From Amycolatopsis umgeniensis (GTDB taxonomy: Bacteria > Actinomycetota > Actinomycetes > Mycobacteriales > Pseudonocardiaceae), in contig NZ_JACHMX010000001.1 in the NCBI RefSeq assembly GCF_014205155.1, forward strand, positions 3,410,001-3,474,000: a stretch of 64,000 nucleotides of DNA. The letters are read 5' to 3'. A program made the position numbers and the translations under genes. Positions 8,551-18,700 of this stretch are shown here, in pieces; position 1 is the first letter of the stretch; each line of letters begins with the position of its first letter. The notes beneath the pieces were generated by a model that did not search any database, was not told where the DNA came from, and saw only the letters and a program-made list of their open reading frames with translations.

Positions 8551-8880
8551 GTGAAGATCCTGCTCGCGGTACTGGCCCTGGTCCTGACAGCCTGTTCGAC
8601 CGGCAAGCCCGAGACACCGACACCGGAAGAAGCCTTCCGGTTCGGCGGGATCTCGATGCCCGCGAGCGGCAAGGTGCTGGAGACGAAGTACGAGAGGGGT
8701 ATCGACGTGATGTACAAAGTCGTCCTCACTCTCCCGGCGGAGGACGTCCCGCAGCTGCTCAAGGCGTCGAACTTCGCCCCGGGCGTCACCGAAGACGACC
8801 AGCTCATCGACGGCCGTCGCGTGTTCCGCAAGGTGGCCGTGGACGGGACCACGGTGCGTCTCAGTCTTTTCACCACGTGA
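8551..8880 (+). CDS. small lipoprotein, unknown function
   Basis: About 109 residues from the GTG at 8551. It begins VKILLAVLALVLTACSTGKPE, a short lipoprotein signal with lipobox LTAC, so the mature protein would be anchored through Cys15 on the outer face of the membrane. The remainder is a small mixed fold (MYKVVLTLPAEDVPQLLKASNFAPGV) without a family I can name. The open frame extends upstream to 8479, but that part is basic and non-signal-like. No clear ribosome binding site is visible. Divergent from msrA. Confidence 0.65.
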   Translation: MKILLAVLALVLTACSTGKPETPTPEEAFRFGGISMPASGKVLETKYERGIDVMYKVVLTLPAEDVPQLLKASNFAPGVTEDDQLIDGRRVFRKVAVDGTTVRLSLFTT

Positions 8881-8967
8881 GCACACAGCGTGAAAAAGAT
8901 GGGCCGTTCGGACTCGCCTGGGTGACCCCCTAACGTGTAGCCCCACGCACCATCCGCCGGAGGACGC

Positions 8968-10461
8968 ATGGATCCGATCCGTGTACCGCCCGAAATGTTC
9001 CGTTTCACCGACGGCAACAGGTCCGGGCTCCCCCTGGCGATCCTGCATGCCTTCAGTGAGGCGAACGAGCGGCTCGAGACGGCACTCGGCATCGACGACA
9101 TCCGCGTCGAGCTCCGCGCCGCCGGCTGGCTGGAGACGCTGGACGACGAAGACCTCGTCAAAGCACTGGACCAGCTGAGGAGCGAAGGCCAGCTCGACGT
9201 CGTCCAGAACCACGCCGGCGACTACCGGACGGCGTCCGAGTACGAGCGCCGCAATCTTCAGTACTCGCTCACTCGGCAGGGCGAAGCGGCGTACGCGGGT
9301 CTCGTCCGCGCGAACGAGGTGCTCAACGCGACCGGCGCGCTCCAGACGGCGACGCTCGAAGCGCTGGGCGAGCGGCTCGGCGAACTCGTCAGGCAGCTGG
9401 AAGACGGCACCGACAGGCGCGTGTTCAGCACGCTCGCCGAGGTCGAGAGCCATCTCGAGGCGTTCCGCGACGGCACGAAACGCTTCAACGGCGACCTCCA
9501 GCGCCTGCTGCACGCCGAAGCCGACCTAGCGACGTTCCACGAGGTCAAGGCGGCCACGGTCGCGTACCTGCAGGAGTTCCTGAACGACCTCGAACACCAC
9601 ACCCACACCATCGCCACCCGGGTGAAGGAGATCGACGACCACGGCATCGAGCGCGTGCACCGGCGCGCGCTCAACGGTGCCGTGCTTCCCAGTGCGGATC
9701 CGCGCTGGCTGGAGCTCCGCAAGGCGCGCTGGGACGGGCTTCGCGCGTGGTTCCTGCCCGAGGACGGGGCCGCGCCGCGGGTCGAGGACCTCCATCAGGT
9801 CTCGCGGCGGGCGATCATCACCCTGCTCCAGGTCCTGGACCGGATCACCGAGTCGCGGCGGCGCGCGAGCAGCGCGGTCGCCGACTTCCGCGAGCTGGCG
9901 CGGTGGTTCACCGTCGTCCCCGCGCAGGAGGACCTGCACCGCCTGTGGTCCACGATGTTCGGGCTCAGTTCCGCGCGGCACGCGCATCTGGCCCACGCGG
10001 ATCCGGAAGTGGTCAGCACGACGGCGTCGTGGCTCGACGCGCCACCGGTCGAGGTGTCGGAGCTGCTCCGTTCGGCGGGCCGCACCGAGCGGTTCACCAG
10101 GACCGGAAGGGTTCGCGACGTCACCGCGATCCGGGCGGCACGCGTCCGGCAGGCCATCGCCGAACGCGCCGAACTCGAGGCGGCGTGGAGCATGCTCGAC
10201 ACCGGCGGGGTCGTGCGGCTTTCCGCGTTCGAGAAGCTGGACCACACCGTTTTCGAACGGCTGCTGGACCTGCTGGGGCAGGCGCTGGGCAGCGGTCCCG
10301 ACGCGAGCGGCGCCCGGCGGAGCACGACTTCCGACGGTCAGATCGAGATCATCCTGCGGCCGGCGCGGAACGGTTCGGTGGCGCGCCTGACCACCACGAG
10401 CGGCGTCTTCCGCGGCCCCGACTACGAAATCGAGATCAGCACGGCCGGAGGCAGTGCGTGA
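8968..10461 (+). CDS. jetA: Wadjet type II JetA-like protein (DUF2397 / TIGR02677)
   Basis: 497 residues, the usual DUF2397 length. The start fits the family (PPEMFRFTDGNRSGLPLAILHAFSEANERLETALG), followed by winged-helix-like and long helical segments (about 100-240), as expected for a kleisin-like subunit that bridges SMC heads. GGAGGA precedes the ATG. It overlaps the next gene by four bases (GTGA). In Wadjet systems JetABC form an SMC complex that extrudes plasmid DNA and JetD cuts it. Assignment rests on recalled family pattern plus the diagnostic neighbours DUF2398 and the giant SMC-like ATPase. A nuclease gene is absent (see findings). Confidence 0.82.
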   Translation: MDPIRVPPEMFRFTDGNRSGLPLAILHAFSEANERLETALGIDDIRVELRAAGWLETLDDEDLVKALDQLRSEGQLDVVQNHAGDYRTASEYERRNLQYSLTRQGEAAYAGLVRANEVLNATGALQTATLEALGERLGELVRQLEDGTDRRVFSTLAEVESHLEAFRDGTKRFNGDLQRLLHAEADLATFHEVKAATVAYLQEFLNDLEHHTHTIATRVKEIDDHGIERVHRRALNGAVLPSADPRWLELRKARWDGLRAWFLPEDGAAPRVEDLHQVSRRAIITLLQVLDRITESRRRASSAVADFRELARWFTVVPAQEDLHRLWSTMFGLSSARHAHLAHADPEVVSTTASWLDAPPVEVSELLRSAGRTERFTRTGRVRDVTAIRAARVRQAIAERAELEAAWSMLDTGGVVRLSAFEKLDHTVFERLLDLLGQALGSGPDASGARRSTTSDGQIEIILRPARNGSVARLTTTSGVFRGPDYEIEISTAGGSA

Positions 10462-11678
10462 GCCTGACGAACCAACTGGTCATCGCGGAACGCGAGGAGG
10501 TCGCGCGCGGGATCAGGGCGCTGCTGGCCAAACCGCTGATCGGCGAACGCGGCTCCCCGGAGACCTTCGACCTCATCCGGCGCCGCCGCGAACCCATCCG
10601 GCAGTGGTTCGACTACTACTGCGGCTGGACGCTCACCGTCGAACCCCGGCTCGGGTACGCCCGGCTGGTCAAGGTCCGCGCGGCCGCCGACCCCACCCGC
10701 CCGGCGCGACGGCTCCGTTCCGGACGCGCGGCCTTCGACCGCCGTCGCTACGTCCTGCTGTGCGTGGTGGCGGCCGAACTGCTCACGGTGCCGGTGACCA
10801 CGATCGGCCTGCTCGCTGACCGCGTCGGCCGGGCGAGTGCCGCCGACGACCTCGTCACCACCTTCGACGTCACCTCCAGGGCCGAGCGCCTCGCGTTCGT
10901 GGACGTCCTCGGACTCCTGGAGTCCTTCGGCGTTCTGGAGACGGCCGACGGCGACGCAGAGTCCTTTGTGGACGAAACCGCGGCGAAGGTGCTGTTCCGG
11001 GTCGACGCGACCCTGCTGCTGCGGATACTCGCCGCCCCTGTCGGGCCGTCTCAGCTGGCTGTCCCCGCCGACGACGTCGCGCTGCGGTTCGAGGAACTGC
11101 TGGACGCGGTGTCCTACGAGCAGCGCTACGGCCTCTCGTCGGGGCGCCACGAGGACACGCCGAACGCGTCCGACGTCCAGCGGAATCTGTGGCTCCGGCA
11201 CGCCGTCTTCCGCCGTCTCGTCGACGATCCGGTGCTGTACTTCGGCGAACTCACCGCGGAGGAGCGCGCGTACCTCGGGTCGCCGACGGGACGCCAACTG
11301 CTGCGCCGCGCCGCCGAACAGGGCGGTTTCGTCCTCGAAGAGCGCGCTGAGGGGGTGCTGCTCGTCGACGTCGACGGGCTGGCCACCGACGAGAAGTTCC
11401 CGGACGACGGCAGCAACGCCAAGGTCGCCGCACTCCTGCTGCTCGACGCACTGGACGAGCCGCGGACGACCGACTACCTGCGCAACGCCACCGCCAAGCT
11501 GCTGAAACGGTTCCCGCGCTGGGCCAAGACCTACCGGGGCAAGGACGGCGTGCGACGGCTGACCGTGGACGCGCTCGCCGTGCTGACCGGTTTCGGGCTC
11601 GTCCGTACCGAAGCCGAACTCGTCCGGCCGCTCCCGGCCGCCGCGAGGTACACCGACCGAAACGAGGAGGCGACGTGA
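10458..11678 (+). CDS. jetB: Wadjet type II JetB-like protein (DUF2398 / TIGR02678)
   Basis: 406 residues from the GTG at 10458, which shares four bases with the jetA stop. The N-terminal block (LLAKPLIGERGSPETFDLIRRRR, then IRQWFDYYCGWTLTVEP) and RYVLLCVVAAELL are characteristic of the DUF2398 family; the protein is predicted to be the KITE-type winged-helix partner of the SMC complex. C-terminal part is helical (NAKVAALLLLDALDE). The frame runs open far upstream inside jetA, but that is overlap shadow. Overlaps jetC by four bases, so the three subunits are translationally coupled. Confidence 0.82.
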   Translation: MSLTNQLVIAEREEVARGIRALLAKPLIGERGSPETFDLIRRRREPIRQWFDYYCGWTLTVEPRLGYARLVKVRAAADPTRPARRLRSGRAAFDRRRYVLLCVVAAELLTVPVTTIGLLADRVGRASAADDLVTTFDVTSRAERLAFVDVLGLLESFGVLETADGDAESFVDETAAKVLFRVDATLLLRILAAPVGPSQLAVPADDVALRFEELLDAVSYEQRYGLSSGRHEDTPNASDVQRNLWLRHAVFRRLVDDPVLYFGELTAEERAYLGSPTGRQLLRRAAEQGGFVLEERAEGVLLVDVDGLATDEKFPDDGSNAKVAALLLLDALDEPRTTDYLRNATAKLLKRFPRWAKTYRGKDGVRRLTVDALAVLTGFGLVRTEAELVRPLPAAARYTDRNEEAT

Positions 11679-14600
11679 CCGTGACGAGGTGGATCCCGTC
11701 CCGCGCGGGCATCCTCAACATCTGGCGCTACTACGACGAGATCTTCGAGTTCCACGACGGGCGCCTGCTGCTGCGCGGCCCCAACGGGAGCGGGAAGTCC
11801 AAGGCGCTGGAGCTGCTGCTGCCGTTCCTGTTCGACGCGAGCCTGCGCGCCAACCGGCTGTCGACCTTCGGCACGAGCGAGCGCAGCATGCACTGGAACC
11901 TGATGGGCGAGGGTGCTTCCGGCGCCACCCGTGTCGGGTACGTGTGGCTCGAATTCCGCATGGCCGACGACAAGTGGTTCACCTGCGGCGCGCGGCTTCA
12001 GGCCAGTACGCACACCAGCACGGTGCACGCCGATTTCTTCACCACCGGGCTGCGCGTCGGCGACGGTCTGCCGCTGGTCAACGAGGCAGGCCAGCCGCTG
12101 ACCAAGAACGCGCTGGAAGAGACCCTCGGCGAGAACGGGACGGTGCACACGGGCGCCGCCGAATACCGCACCGAGATCCGCGCGAAACTGTTCCCCACCC
12201 TGAGCGAGCAGCGGTACGACGCGCTGATCACCGCGCTCCTCCAGCTGCGGATGCCCAAACTCTCGCAGCGGCTCGACCCGAGCCTGCTGTCCAACCTGCT
12301 GTCCCGCGCGCTCCCGCCGTTGGGGCAGCAGGAGATCGCGGATCTCGCCGAGGGCTTCGAGCGGCTGGACGCGCAGCGCGAACGGCTGGGTTCGCTGGAG
12401 ACCGAGGTCGACGCGACCCGCGCGCTCGCCGCGCGGCAGAAGACCTACGCCCAGCGTGTCCTGCGCGCGGGCGCCGCGAATCTCATCGCCGCGACCACCG
12501 AACTCGACGAGCTCGCCTCGGCCGCCCGCCGTTCGGCCGAGGAGTACGACGAGATCGCCGCGAGCAAGGAAGCCTCCGAGGAACGGGCGGCGAAGCTCGA
12601 AAAGGACGTCGAGGAGACCGAGGCCCGCCTTTCCGGGCTGACCGAATCCGAGTCGTACCAAAAGGGCCAGGAACTCGACAAGCTGCGGCAGCGCACGGTT
12701 TCCGCGCGAGAACAGGCGGAAACGCTCCGCGCGGACGCCGTCAGGCTGCGTACCGAAGCGGATGCCGATGGAGAACGATCGCGAGCGGCGCACCAGGTCG
12801 CGAAGCGGCAGGCCGACCTCGTCCGCTCGCAGGAGACCGAGGTCCGTGCCGCCGCGACCCGCGCGAATCTGGCCGGCGTGCACGACGAACTCGTCGCCGG
12901 ATTGGGCGGGGCGGCCCGGCTCCGTCCGCTGCTGCAGGCCGCCGTCCGGGGTAAGCGCGACCAGGTCGAGACCGTCGGCCGGGCGCTGGACAAGCACGAG
13001 CGCGCCGTCGGCCGCCGTCACCAGGCCGAAGCGGAACTGGATCGGGCGAGGTCGGATTTCTCGGCCGCGCAGGAGAAACTGGATCTCACGACGGCGACCC
13101 GCGAACTCGCGCTGAGCGATCTGCGCACCCGGCTCGCCGAATGGGCGATCGGCTGCCGTGAGCTGCGCTTCCCCGACGTGGAAGCGCTCGTGCGGGAAGC
13201 CGAAGCGGAAGTCGCGCTGCTGGGCAGGGTCAGCGTGGTCGCCGAGACCGTGCTGGAGGACATCGTCCGGCAGGAGGCGGCGACCGGTGCCGCGCTGTCC
13301 GCCGCGCGCGCCGAACACGACGAACTCCTCGTCGAGGCGGGCGTGCTCGAAACGGAGGACGTCCTCACCCCCGCGTCGCCACCCACCCGGACGGCGGACC
13401 GGACAGAGATGCGCGGCGCGCCTCTGTGGCGGTTGGTCGATTTCGCCGGCTCAGTCCCCGCGGGCACGCACGCCGGGATCGAAGCCGCGCTCGAAGGCGC
13501 CGGTCTTCTGGACGCCTGGGTGAACTCCCACGGTGTCGTCGACGGCCACGACGTACTCGCGGAAACCGGGACGCTGCCGGTGGCCTCCGGCCGTTCGCTC
13601 GCCGACGTCCTCGTTCCGGAACCCGACGCGGGAGTCGCCCCGGCGAAGGTCCGGCGGGTGCTGGAAGTGATCGCCTTCGACGACGAACTCCCCAGCGGAC
13701 CCGCCGCGATCGGTGCCGACGGCAGCTGGCGGATGGGGAGCCTTTCGGGCAGCTGGACGAAGGAAGCCCCCGCCTACATCGGTTCCTCCGCCCGCCTGCG
13801 GGCCAGGGAGCGCCGCGTCGCCGAGCTGCGGGACGAGATTTCCGGCCGCGAGAAGATCATCGCCGAGCTGGAGGGCGAACTGGCCGCGCTGCGGGGCAGG
13901 CGCGAGCTGATCAAGATCGAACGCGCCGCCCGTCCCGGCCACGAAGATCTTCTCGCCGCGACCCAGGAACTGACCGCGGCCGAGGCCGATCTGACCGCCG
14001 TCGACTCCGCCGTCCGGCACCGGGAAACCACCGTCTCCGCGCTCGAGATCGAGGCCAAAACCGCCCTGCACGAGCTGACCGGCCAGGCTTCCGAAAACGG
14101 GCTGCCGACCGAACGCACCCCGCTCAACGCGCTCGCCACGGCCCTGCGCACCTACTCCGACCAGGGCGAGAACTGGCTGTACGAGCACGCGAACCTGCTC
14201 ACCGCGACCCAGCGGGCCGGGACCTTCGCCGAACAGGCCGACCGTGCGGAGGCGAACGCCGCCCGGCGCGAGGACGAGGCTTCCGACGCGGAGGCCGAAC
14301 GCACCAAGCTCACCGCGATGCTCGACGCGATCGAGGGCACCGTCGGCACCGGCCAGCGTGAGGTGCTCGCCGAAATCGACGGCCTGCGCGCGAAACTGCG
14401 CGGACTCGCCGACGAGCTCCGCACCGTGAACCGCGAGGCCAAGGACCTGGCCGTGGCGTTGGGCGCACTCGGCGTCCGGCGCACGACCGACGCGCGGGCC
14501 CGCGAAGACGCTGCCTCGAAGCAGGACGCCGCCGCGCTCCGGTTCCGGAAACTCGCCACGGGCGTCTTCCCCGCGGACGGCGGGATCGAGGACCTGCCGA

Positions 14601-15658
14601 AGTTCCAGGCCACGTTGTCCGCCTCCGACGACGTGCGGGCGGCGCTCGACACGGCCCGGCTGGTGGCCGCGGCGTGGCCGTCCGTGCCGCATGCGCCGAG
14701 CAACCTCGGCGAGGCGCTGCACCGGCTTTCCGAGGCCGTGCACACCTGCCGGAACACGCTCAGCTCGCGGGCGGAACTCGATCTGGAGACCGACGAGGAC
14801 GTCCAGATCTTCACCGCCGTCGTCGACGGGCTGCGGGTCGGCGCGGCCGAACTGCTGAAGATCCTCTACGCGGAAGCGGAACAGAGCAGGCACGAGATCA
14901 CCGGCCGCGAGAGCGACCTGTTCGACAAGACGCTGACCGGTGAGACCCGCCGGCATCTCGCGGCCCGCATCCGGCAGGCCAACGACCTCGTCGACGGGAT
15001 GAACGCGCGCCTGGAGCGGGTGCGGACGGCGTCCAGGGTCGCCGTCCGGCTGGTCTGGCAGGTCTCCCCCGATCTGCCGCCGGGCACCAAGACCGCGCGG
15101 GACCTGCTCCTGAAGGATCCGGACGAGCTGACCACCGAGGACCGCGCGTCGCTGCACAAGTTCTTCCGCGAGCGCGTCGAACAGGCCAAGGCGGACGACA
15201 CCGCGACCAGCTGGGAACAGCAGCTCGCGCAGGTCTTCGACTACACGTCCTGGCACCGGTTCGTGGTCAAGGTGGACCGTGCCAACGGGGCGGGCTGGCA
15301 GCTGCTGACCAAGAAGCTGCACGGCGCGCTTTCCGGTGGGGAGAAGGCGATCGCGCTGCACCTGCCGCTGTTCGCCGCCGTCGCCGCGCACTACCAGGCC
15401 GTACCCGAGGCACCGAGGGTGATCCTGCTCGACGAGGTGTTCGTCGGCGTCGACACCACCAACCGAGGACAGGTGTTCGGACTGCTGTCCGCACTCGACC
15501 TCGACCTGATGCTGACGTCCGACCACGAGTGGTGCACCTACGCCGAACTCGGCGGTGTCGGGATCCACCAGCTCATCACCGGCGGCGACGGTGACGACGC
15601 CGTCACCACGGCTCGGTTCACCTGGAACGGCCACGACCTCCTGCCCGCCGGACATTAG
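11675..15658 (+). CDS. jetC: Wadjet type II JetC-like SMC/SbcC-type ATPase (TIGR02680)
   Basis: 1327 residues. Walker A GPNGSGKS at 35-42, ABC signature LSGGEKAIAL at about 1217-1226, Walker B VILLDEVFVGVD at about 1249-1260, so head halves at both ends. Between them are two long coiled-coil stretches (about 250-480 and 700-1130) rich in A/E/R heptads, interrupted near 560-700 by a globular hinge-like region. This is the architecture of TIGR02680/SbcC-like motor subunits of Wadjet and MukB-type condensins. Overlaps jetB by four bases. No JetD follows; the next gene, 87 bases on, is a SARP regulator. Confidence 0.88.
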   Translation: MTVTRWIPSRAGILNIWRYYDEIFEFHDGRLLLRGPNGSGKSKALELLLPFLFDASLRANRLSTFGTSERSMHWNLMGEGASGATRVGYVWLEFRMADDKWFTCGARLQASTHTSTVHADFFTTGLRVGDGLPLVNEAGQPLTKNALEETLGENGTVHTGAAEYRTEIRAKLFPTLSEQRYDALITALLQLRMPKLSQRLDPSLLSNLLSRALPPLGQQEIADLAEGFERLDAQRERLGSLETEVDATRALAARQKTYAQRVLRAGAANLIAATTELDELASAARRSAEEYDEIAASKEASEERAAKLEKDVEETEARLSGLTESESYQKGQELDKLRQRTVSAREQAETLRADAVRLRTEADADGERSRAAHQVAKRQADLVRSQETEVRAAATRANLAGVHDELVAGLGGAARLRPLLQAAVRGKRDQVETVGRALDKHERAVGRRHQAEAELDRARSDFSAAQEKLDLTTATRELALSDLRTRLAEWAIGCRELRFPDVEALVREAEAEVALLGRVSVVAETVLEDIVRQEAATGAALSAARAEHDELLVEAGVLETEDVLTPASPPTRTADRTEMRGAPLWRLVDFAGSVPAGTHAGIEAALEGAGLLDAWVNSHGVVDGHDVLAETGTLPVASGRSLADVLVPEPDAGVAPAKVRRVLEVIAFDDELPSGPAAIGADGSWRMGSLSGSWTKEAPAYIGSSARLRARERRVAELRDEISGREKIIAELEGELAALRGRRELIKIERAARPGHEDLLAATQELTAAEADLTAVDSAVRHRETTVSALEIEAKTALHELTGQASENGLPTERTPLNALATALRTYSDQGENWLYEHANLLTATQRAGTFAEQADRAEANAARREDEASDAEAERTKLTAMLDAIEGTVGTGQREVLAEIDGLRAKLRGLADELRTVNREAKDLAVALGALGVRRTTDARAREDAASKQDAAALRFRKLATGVFPADGGIEDLPKFQATLSASDDVRAALDTARLVAAAWPSVPHAPSNLGEALHRLSEAVHTCRNTLSSRAELDLETDEDVQIFTAVVDGLRVGAAELLKILYAEAEQSRHEITGRESDLFDKTLTGETRRHLAARIRQANDLVDGMNARLERVRTASRVAVRLVWQVSPDLPPGTKTARDLLLKDPDELTTEDRASLHKFFRERVEQAKADDTATSWEQQLAQVFDYTSWHRFVVKVDRANGAGWQLLTKKLHGALSGGEKAIALHLPLFAAVAAHYQAVPEAPRVILLDEVFVGVDTTNRGQVFGLLSALDLDLMLTSDHEWCTYAELGGVGIHQLITGGDGDDAVTTARFTWNGHDLLPAGH

Positions 15659-15745
15659 CCTGAGCGGCCCCAAAGCCGGGCGCAGCGGAGCCCTTTCCGC
15701 GGTTCGTCCTTGTGCGGGGCGGGATGGCTCGCTACGTTCCCACCG

Positions 15746-18700
15746 GTGGCGCCGACGGCTGTGCGGATCCAGGTGCTGGGTTCGTTGCGCGTGTGGCTCG
15801 ACCGGGCGGAACTCGATCTCGGCCCACCGGGCCGCCGTGCCGTCCTGGGGTTGCTCGTACTCGCCGGCGGCGAGGCGATGTCCAAGCAGGACCTGGTGGA
15901 CGCGCTCTGGGGTGAACGGCCGCCACGCAGCGCGGTGAACGTCCTGCAGACGCACGTCAAACATCTTCGGCGGCTGCTGGAACCCGGCCGTCCGTCCCGG
16001 TCCGGGAGCGAGATCCTGCCGCATGTCGGCGGTGGATACGCGCTGCGCCGGGAGGCCGTCGAGGTCGATCTTCCCCACGTCCGCGGGCTCGTCGCCGAGG
16101 CGAACGACGCCCAGCGCGACGGCGAGACGGGCCGTGCCGCGGCCTTGTTCGGCGAGGCCTTGCGCTGGTGGCACGGGAAACCACTGGCCGATATCCCTTT
16201 GCTCGCAACACATCCGAAGGTCGTGGCCCTGATCGCGGAACGTCGTGCGCTGCTCGCCAGGTACGGCGACGCGATGCTCGCCATCGGCGCCGCCGACGAA
16301 GTGCTGACCGAACTGGTCGAAGCCGCCGCCGACCAGCCACTGGACGAGCCCGCCCAGGCCCGGCTGATCCGCGCGTATCACGGAGCGGGTCAGCGGGCGA
16401 CGGCTTTCCGGCTCTATCAGGAGGTTCGCGAGCGGCTCGTGGAGGAACTGGGTGTCGAACCGGGACCCGAACTCCTCGCGGCGCACGCCGCCCTGCTCGA
16501 CGACGGCGAGCCGCTCCCGTCCCCGCGTCCCCGCGCCCGGGTCCCCCGGCAGTTGCCCGCCGAACCGCCCGGGTTCACCGGCCGGACCACCGAACTGTCC
16601 ATTTTGGACGAACTGGTGCCGAGGTCCGGCGGTGTCGGCGGCGCCGTGGCGCTCGCGGCCATCACGGGTACCGCGGGCGCCGGGAAGACGGCGCTCGCCG
16701 TGCACTGGGCGCACCGCGTGAAGGACCGGTTCCCCGACGGCCAGTTCTACGCGAACCTGCGCGGCCATTCGCCCGGCCCGCCCGCGACAGCGCTCGAAGT
16801 GCTCACCCGCTTCCTCGCCGCGCTGGAGATCCCCGCCGAACGTCTGCCCGCGGACACGGAGACCGCGTCCGCGCTGTACCGGACGCTGATGACCGACCGG
16901 AAGGCCTTGGTACTGCTGGACAACGTCGCTCGCGTGGACCAGGTCCGGCCGCTGCTGCCCGCCGGTCCCGGCTGCCTGGTGCTGGTGACCGCCCGCGACC
17001 GGATGGCCGGTCTGGTCGCCTTCCACGGCGCCCGGCGGCTCACCCTCGGCATGCTCGACCCCGGTGAGGCACTGGAACTGCTCGCGCGGGTGCTCGGCGC
17101 AGACTGGATCAAGGCCGAACGCGAAGCGGCCGCCGAGGTGGCCGAACTGTGCGCGTACCTGCCGCTCGCCCTGCGGATCGCCGCGGCCAACCTCGCCGAC
17201 CATCCCGGGAACGGCATCGAGGACTACTCCGTCGAGTTGCGCAAGGGCAACCTGCTCGCCGCGCTCACCGTTCCGGGCGACGAACAGATCGCCATCCGGA
17301 CGGCCTTCGACCTCTCTTACCGGGCCTTGCCCGCGGAAACGAGCCGCCTGTTCCGGTTGCTGAGCCTGGTGCCGGGCAACGACATGGGCGTCGAGGCGGT
17401 CGAGATCCTCACCGGCTCGGGGCAGGCGGGCCCGATGCTGGACGCGCTCGCGGGCGCGCATCTGGTCGAACAGCACGCGCCGGACCGCTACCACTTCCAT
17501 GACCTGCTCCGGCGCTACGCCGCCGATCGCCTGGAAGCGCGGGAATCCCCGGCCGAGATCGGATCCGCCCGCGGCCGGTTGCACGAGTGGTACCTGCGTG
17601 CCGTCGACAACGCGGCGAAACTGGCGTACCCGCACATGTTCCGTCTTCCGCTTTCGGTGCCCGACGGGCCGATCCCCGCCGCCGTGAAGGAGAACGCGGC
17701 GGACTGGCTGGAGACCGAACTGGGCAACCTCGTCGCCGTCATCGAGGACGCGGCGCGGATCGGGCCGCGTCCGATGGCCTGGCTGCTGGCCGACGCGCTG
17801 CGCGGCTACTTCTGGATGTCCCTGCGCCAGGTGGAATGGCGGGCGGCCGCCGCGGCCGCGCTGTCCGCCGCCGAGGAGGACGGCGATCCGCGTGCCCGCG
17901 CGGCCGCCAGGTTCAGCCTGGCCGACCTGAGTTTCCGCCAAGGGCGATACCGGGAGGCCGTCCGGTACTACACCGGCGCGCTGATGCTCGCCCGGCGGGC
18001 GGGCTGGGTGGAGGCGCAGGCCGCGGTGCTGGGCAACCTCGGTTGCGCGTACTGGCAGTCCGGACGGCTTCCGGCCGCCGCGGCGCGGTTCTCCCGGGGG
18101 CTGGAGTTGAGCAGACGCGCCGGCAGGGCGGCCGGGGAAGCCGTGGCGCTGGGCAATCTGGGGCTCGTCCACTGGGAGATGGGCGATCTGCCCAGGGCGG
18201 CCGAGCACTACGCCCGGGCCCTGCGCCGGTATCGCCGGATCGGTTCGCGCTACGGGGAAGCGATCAACCTGAGCAACCTCGGCCAGGTGCAGCACGCCCG
18301 CGGGCGGGTCAGCGAAGCGGCCGGACTGCTCGCCGAGGCCCTCACCCTGCATCGCGAGGCCGGGAACCGCGCCGGGGAGGCGGAAACGCTCGGCAGGCTC
18401 GCCTCGGCGTACTGCGATCTCGGCCGTCTCGCCGACGCGCTCACCCACGCGCGCGACGGGCTGCGGCTGGCGCACGAGACCGGCGAACCGCGAGGCGAGG
18501 GCGAGGTGCTCGTCGCGCTCGCGAGCGTGCACCATCGCGCCGGTCACCGGCGGGACGCCGTCCGCCGGTACCGGCAGGCGCTGGCGCTGCTGAGGGAAAC
18601 CGGCGACCGCTACCCCGAGGCCGACGCGCTCATCGGCCTCGCCGTCGCCACCGGCGACCTCGGCCAGGCCCGCCAAGCGCTCGCCCTCGCCGAACGGGCA

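Noticed and set aside
15659..15745. Remnant of jetD after jetC
   Set aside because: Only 87 bases lie between jetC and the SARP start; no frame or motif of a toprim nuclease is visible there.
13451..18676. 1741-codon open frame on the minus strand opposite jetC and the SARP gene
   Set aside because: It is the antisense of GC3-biased genes with no domain pattern, Arg/Gly/Pro-rich low complexity and no ribosome binding site; a high-GC shadow.
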